This document shows positions 19,091 to 21,185 of a stretch of 21,185 bases of DNA, in pieces; position 1 is the first letter of the stretch, and every line of letters starts with the position of its first letter. Source of the stretch: an uncultured Oscillospiraceae bacterium (lineage in GTDB: Bacteria > Bacillota > Clostridia > Oscillospirales > Acutalibacteraceae); contig CATWUX010000028.1 of NCBI GenBank assembly GCA_958354085.1, positions 1 through 21,185 on the forward strand. Direction: 5' to 3'. The translations under genes and the position numbers were made by a program. The notes below the pieces were generated by a model. It had not been told where the DNA came from. It did not search any database and saw nothing but the letters and a program-made list of their open reading frames with translations.

Positions 19091-21185
19091 ATGCGCCCGG
19101 AAACCATAGAAAAATACAAACGGCAGGCTAAAGCGCTGATCGCACAGATGACCTTGGACGAAAAAATCGGCCAGATGACGAACAATGCCCAGCCGATTGA
19201 GCGGCTGGGTATCCAAAGCTATAACTGGTGGAACGAGGCGCTGCACGGCGTGGCGCGCGCGGGGATTGCGACCGTGTTCCCGCAGGCAATCGCACTGGCG
19301 GCAACGTTTGACAGGGAGCTGCTGCAGTCGGTCGGCGATGCGGTGGCAACCGAAGGACGCGCCAAGTTCCACGAATTTCAGCGCAAAGGGGATCACGGCA
19401 CATATAAAGGACTGACCTTTTGGGCACCGAATGTAAACATCTTCCGTGATCCCCGTTGGGGACGGGGGCACGAGACCTATGGCGAGGATCCCTGCCTGAC
19501 CGGACAGCTTGCGGTCGCCTACATCCGCGGCTTACAGGGGGAACACCCCGATTATTTGAAGACCGCGGCCTGCGCCAAACATTTTATTGCGCACAGCGGC
19601 CCGGAGGCGTGCCGACACGGTTTTGATGCCGAGGTCACACCGAAGGATTTTGCGGAAACCTATCTGCCGGCGTTTAAGGCGTGTGTGCAGGAAGGCGGTG
19701 TCGAGGCCGTTATGGGTGCGTACAACAGCGTCAACGGCGAAATTTGCTGCGGCAGCCGGGTGCTGATTCAGGAGCTGCTGCGGGACAGATTGGAATTTGC
19801 GGGACATTACGTATCCGACTGCGGCGCCGTCCACGGCATACAGGAGGCGCACAAAGCCGTCGCAAACGTGTTTGAAGCGGCCGCGCTTGCCTTGCACAGC
19901 GGCTGCGATCTTAATTGCGGAAACGCCTATCGGTATCTGCGCATCGCTGTGGAAGAGGGGCTCGTGGACGAGCAGGATATCGATCGCTCGTTGGAGCGAT
20001 TGCTTGTCACGCGCCTGAAACTGGGAATTTTGGGCGAGGAAACGGGCCCGTATGCGACAATCTCTTATGCGGAAAACGATTCCGAAGAACATCATCGGCT
20101 GGCGCTGCGGGCAGCGGAAAAGAGCATGACGCTGCTCAAAAATACAGGAATTCTGCCGCTTAAGCGTGAAGCCATTCGCACGCTCGCGGTGATCGGGCCC
20201 AACGCGGACAGCCGTGCCGCGCTGCAGGGGAACTATTACGGTACCGCGTCCCGTTATTATACGGTGCTGGACGGACTGCGCACGTATCTGGGAGCGGAGA
20301 CAGCTGTGCTGTATGCACAGGGCTGCCACCTGTTTCAGACGCAGGTGGAGGCTTGCGCCGAATACGACGACCGTTCCGCGGAAGCGCTGAGCGCGGCAGA
20401 GCGCGCGGACGCGGTGGTGTTATGCGTGGGACTGGACGCGTCCATTGAAGGCGAGCAGGGTGACGCCTTCAACGGCGACGGCAGCGGCGACAAGGTGGAT
20501 CTGCGGCTGCCGGGCCTGCAAAATGAGCTGATGGAGAAGATCCTGGATACCGGTAAACCGGTTATCGTGGTCAATCTCAGCGGCAGCGCGGTCGATCTGT
20601 CGCTGGCGCAGCGGCGTGCCGACGCCGTGGTGCAGGCGTGGTATCCCGGCGCTTTCGGCGGGCTGGCGATCGCCCGGCTGCTGTTCGGTGAATACAGCCC
20701 TGCCGGACGCTTGCCGGTCACGTTTTATCGTGCGGCGGAGGATCTGCCGCCGTTTGAGGATTATGGAATGACGGGGCGGACTTATCGCTACTTTGAAGGG
20801 CCGGTGCTGTACCCGTTCGGCTATGGGCTGTCTTATTCCGCCTTTGCATACCGCGCGCTGTGTCTGGAGCGGACGGCGATTGCAGCCGGTGAGAGCGTCG
20901 AGGGAAGCGTCGAGGTGGCCAATGTCGGCGCATGCGATGCGGAGGAGGTTGTGCAGATCTATCTGCGGGACGATCAAACCGGCGTGCGCGCGCCGCGGTA
21001 CCAGCTCAAACGGTTTTTTCGCGTATTTTTACGGCAAGGCGAAACCAAAACGGTGCATTTTACGTTGGAGGAAGCGGATATGCAGCTGGTACTGGAGGAT
21101 GGCAGTGTGGTCGTGGAGCCGGGAAGCTTCACCGTTTTCGCCGGCGGCGGTCAGCCGACAGACGGCAGCCTGCGGGCGGTTTTCA
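19091..21185 (+). CDS. Family 3 glycoside hydrolase (beta-glucosidase/beta-xylosidase type), 3' end outside the window
   Basis: At least 698 residues, open to the window end. The N-terminal (alpha/beta)8 domain includes LTFWAPNVNIFRDPRWGRG, CAKHFIAHSGPE and the nucleophile D243 in YVSDCGAVHGI. The second domain carries ASIEGEQGDAFNGDGSGDK near 450-468, where the E453/E455 region probably supplies the acid/base. Near the end, RLPVTFY, YPFGYGLSYS and a fibronectin type III-like domain follow. The SIEGEQGD and SGDKVDL patterns resemble clostridial beta-xylosidase-like members. There is no signal peptide, so it is cytoplasmic and would act on imported oligosaccharides. The ATG at 19091 has GAGATGA close upstream; an in-frame TTG at 19061 with AAGGAAA 8 bases before it is a real alternative. 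Confidence 0.93.
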   Translation, partial: MRPETIEKYKRQAKALIAQMTLDEKIGQMTNNAQPIERLGIQSYNWWNEALHGVARAGIATVFPQAIALAATFDRELLQSVGDAVATEGRAKFHEFQRKGDHGTYKGLTFWAPNVNIFRDPRWGRGHETYGEDPCLTGQLAVAYIRGLQGEHPDYLKTAACAKHFIAHSGPEACRHGFDAEVTPKDFAETYLPAFKACVQEGGVEAVMGAYNSVNGEICCGSRVLIQELLRDRLEFAGHYVSDCGAVHGIQEAHKAVANVFEAAALALHSGCDLNCGNAYRYLRIAVEEGLVDEQDIDRSLERLLVTRLKLGILGEETGPYATISYAENDSEEHHRLALRAAEKSMTLLKNTGILPLKREAIRTLAVIGPNADSRAALQGNYYGTASRYYTVLDGLRTYLGAETAVLYAQGCHLFQTQVEACAEYDDRSAEALSAAERADAVVLCVGLDASIEGEQGDAFNGDGSGDKVDLRLPGLQNELMEKILDTGKPVIVVNLSGSAVDLSLAQRRADAVVQAWYPGAFGGLAIARLLFGEYSPAGRLPVTFYRAAEDLPPFEDYGMTGRTYRYFEGPVLYPFGYGLSYSAFAYRALCLERTAIAAGESVEGSVEVANVGACDAEEVVQIYLRDDQTGVRAPRYQLKRFFRVFLRQGETKTVHFTLEEADMQLVLEDGSVVVEPGSFTVFAGGGQPTDGSLRAVF

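Overview
The window looks like a chromosomal segment of a GC-rich Clostridia-type Firmicute. An Oscillospirales relative (Ruminococcaceae or Butyricicoccaceae-like) is my guess from gene content, not a proven placement. Supporting signs are strong AGGAGG-type ribosome binding sites, several TTG/GTG starts, the aroQ-M24 peptidase-efp gene order, a CD1247-type zinc-ribbon protein, a DUF1836 regulator, a DegV protein and an NfnAB-type transhydrogenase pair. Promoters are classical sigma-A type (TTGACA-17-TATAAT) and most units end in clear intrinsic terminators.

Layout. 1-3673: a plus-strand housekeeping run with the tail of an unidentified gene, an endonuclease IV-like TIM-barrel protein, aroQ, an M24 aminopeptidase, then efp from its own promoter and a Cys/Asp-rich zinc-ribbon protein. 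3692-5540: a visibly AT-rich island bounded by imperfect 40-bp inverted repeats. It holds a DUF2975 membrane protein plus a small XRE regulator, a decayed second copy of part of the regulator, and a frameshifted tail of a TnpV-like gene. 5683-8051: nfnA-nfnB with promoter and terminator. 8364-10023 (minus): a DUF1836 regulator followed by a lactonase-family beta-propeller. 10101-10985: an SGNH hydrolase transcribed divergently from the DUF1836 gene. 11115-12214 (minus): a membrane-anchored polysaccharide deacetylase, divergent from degV (12308-13319, plus). 13337-15360 (minus): a large anchored surface protein, divergent from a plus-strand operon of a Crp/Fnr-type regulator with an SsuA/ThiY-like lipoprotein, permease and ATPase (15433-18608). 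18644-18887: tRNA-Ala(CGC) with promoter and two terminators. 19091 to the end: a family 3 glycoside hydrolase cut by the window edge.

How the parts work together. NfnAB couples ferredoxin, NADH and NADPH pools, as expected of a fermentative anaerobe. The deacetylase and the surface protein act at the envelope. The Crp/Fnr-type regulator probably controls its co-transcribed transporter and may repress itself through a palindrome at its transcription start.

The least explained parts are the 3.7-5.5 kb island, with its inverted repeats, duplicated regulator fragment, transposon-gene remnant and palindromic operator, and the Crp-like regulator, whose promoter palindrome matches neither the CRP nor the FNR consensus. 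Everything else reads as ordinary chromosome. I did not find CRISPR arrays, rRNA, prophage structural genes or a recognisable defence system.
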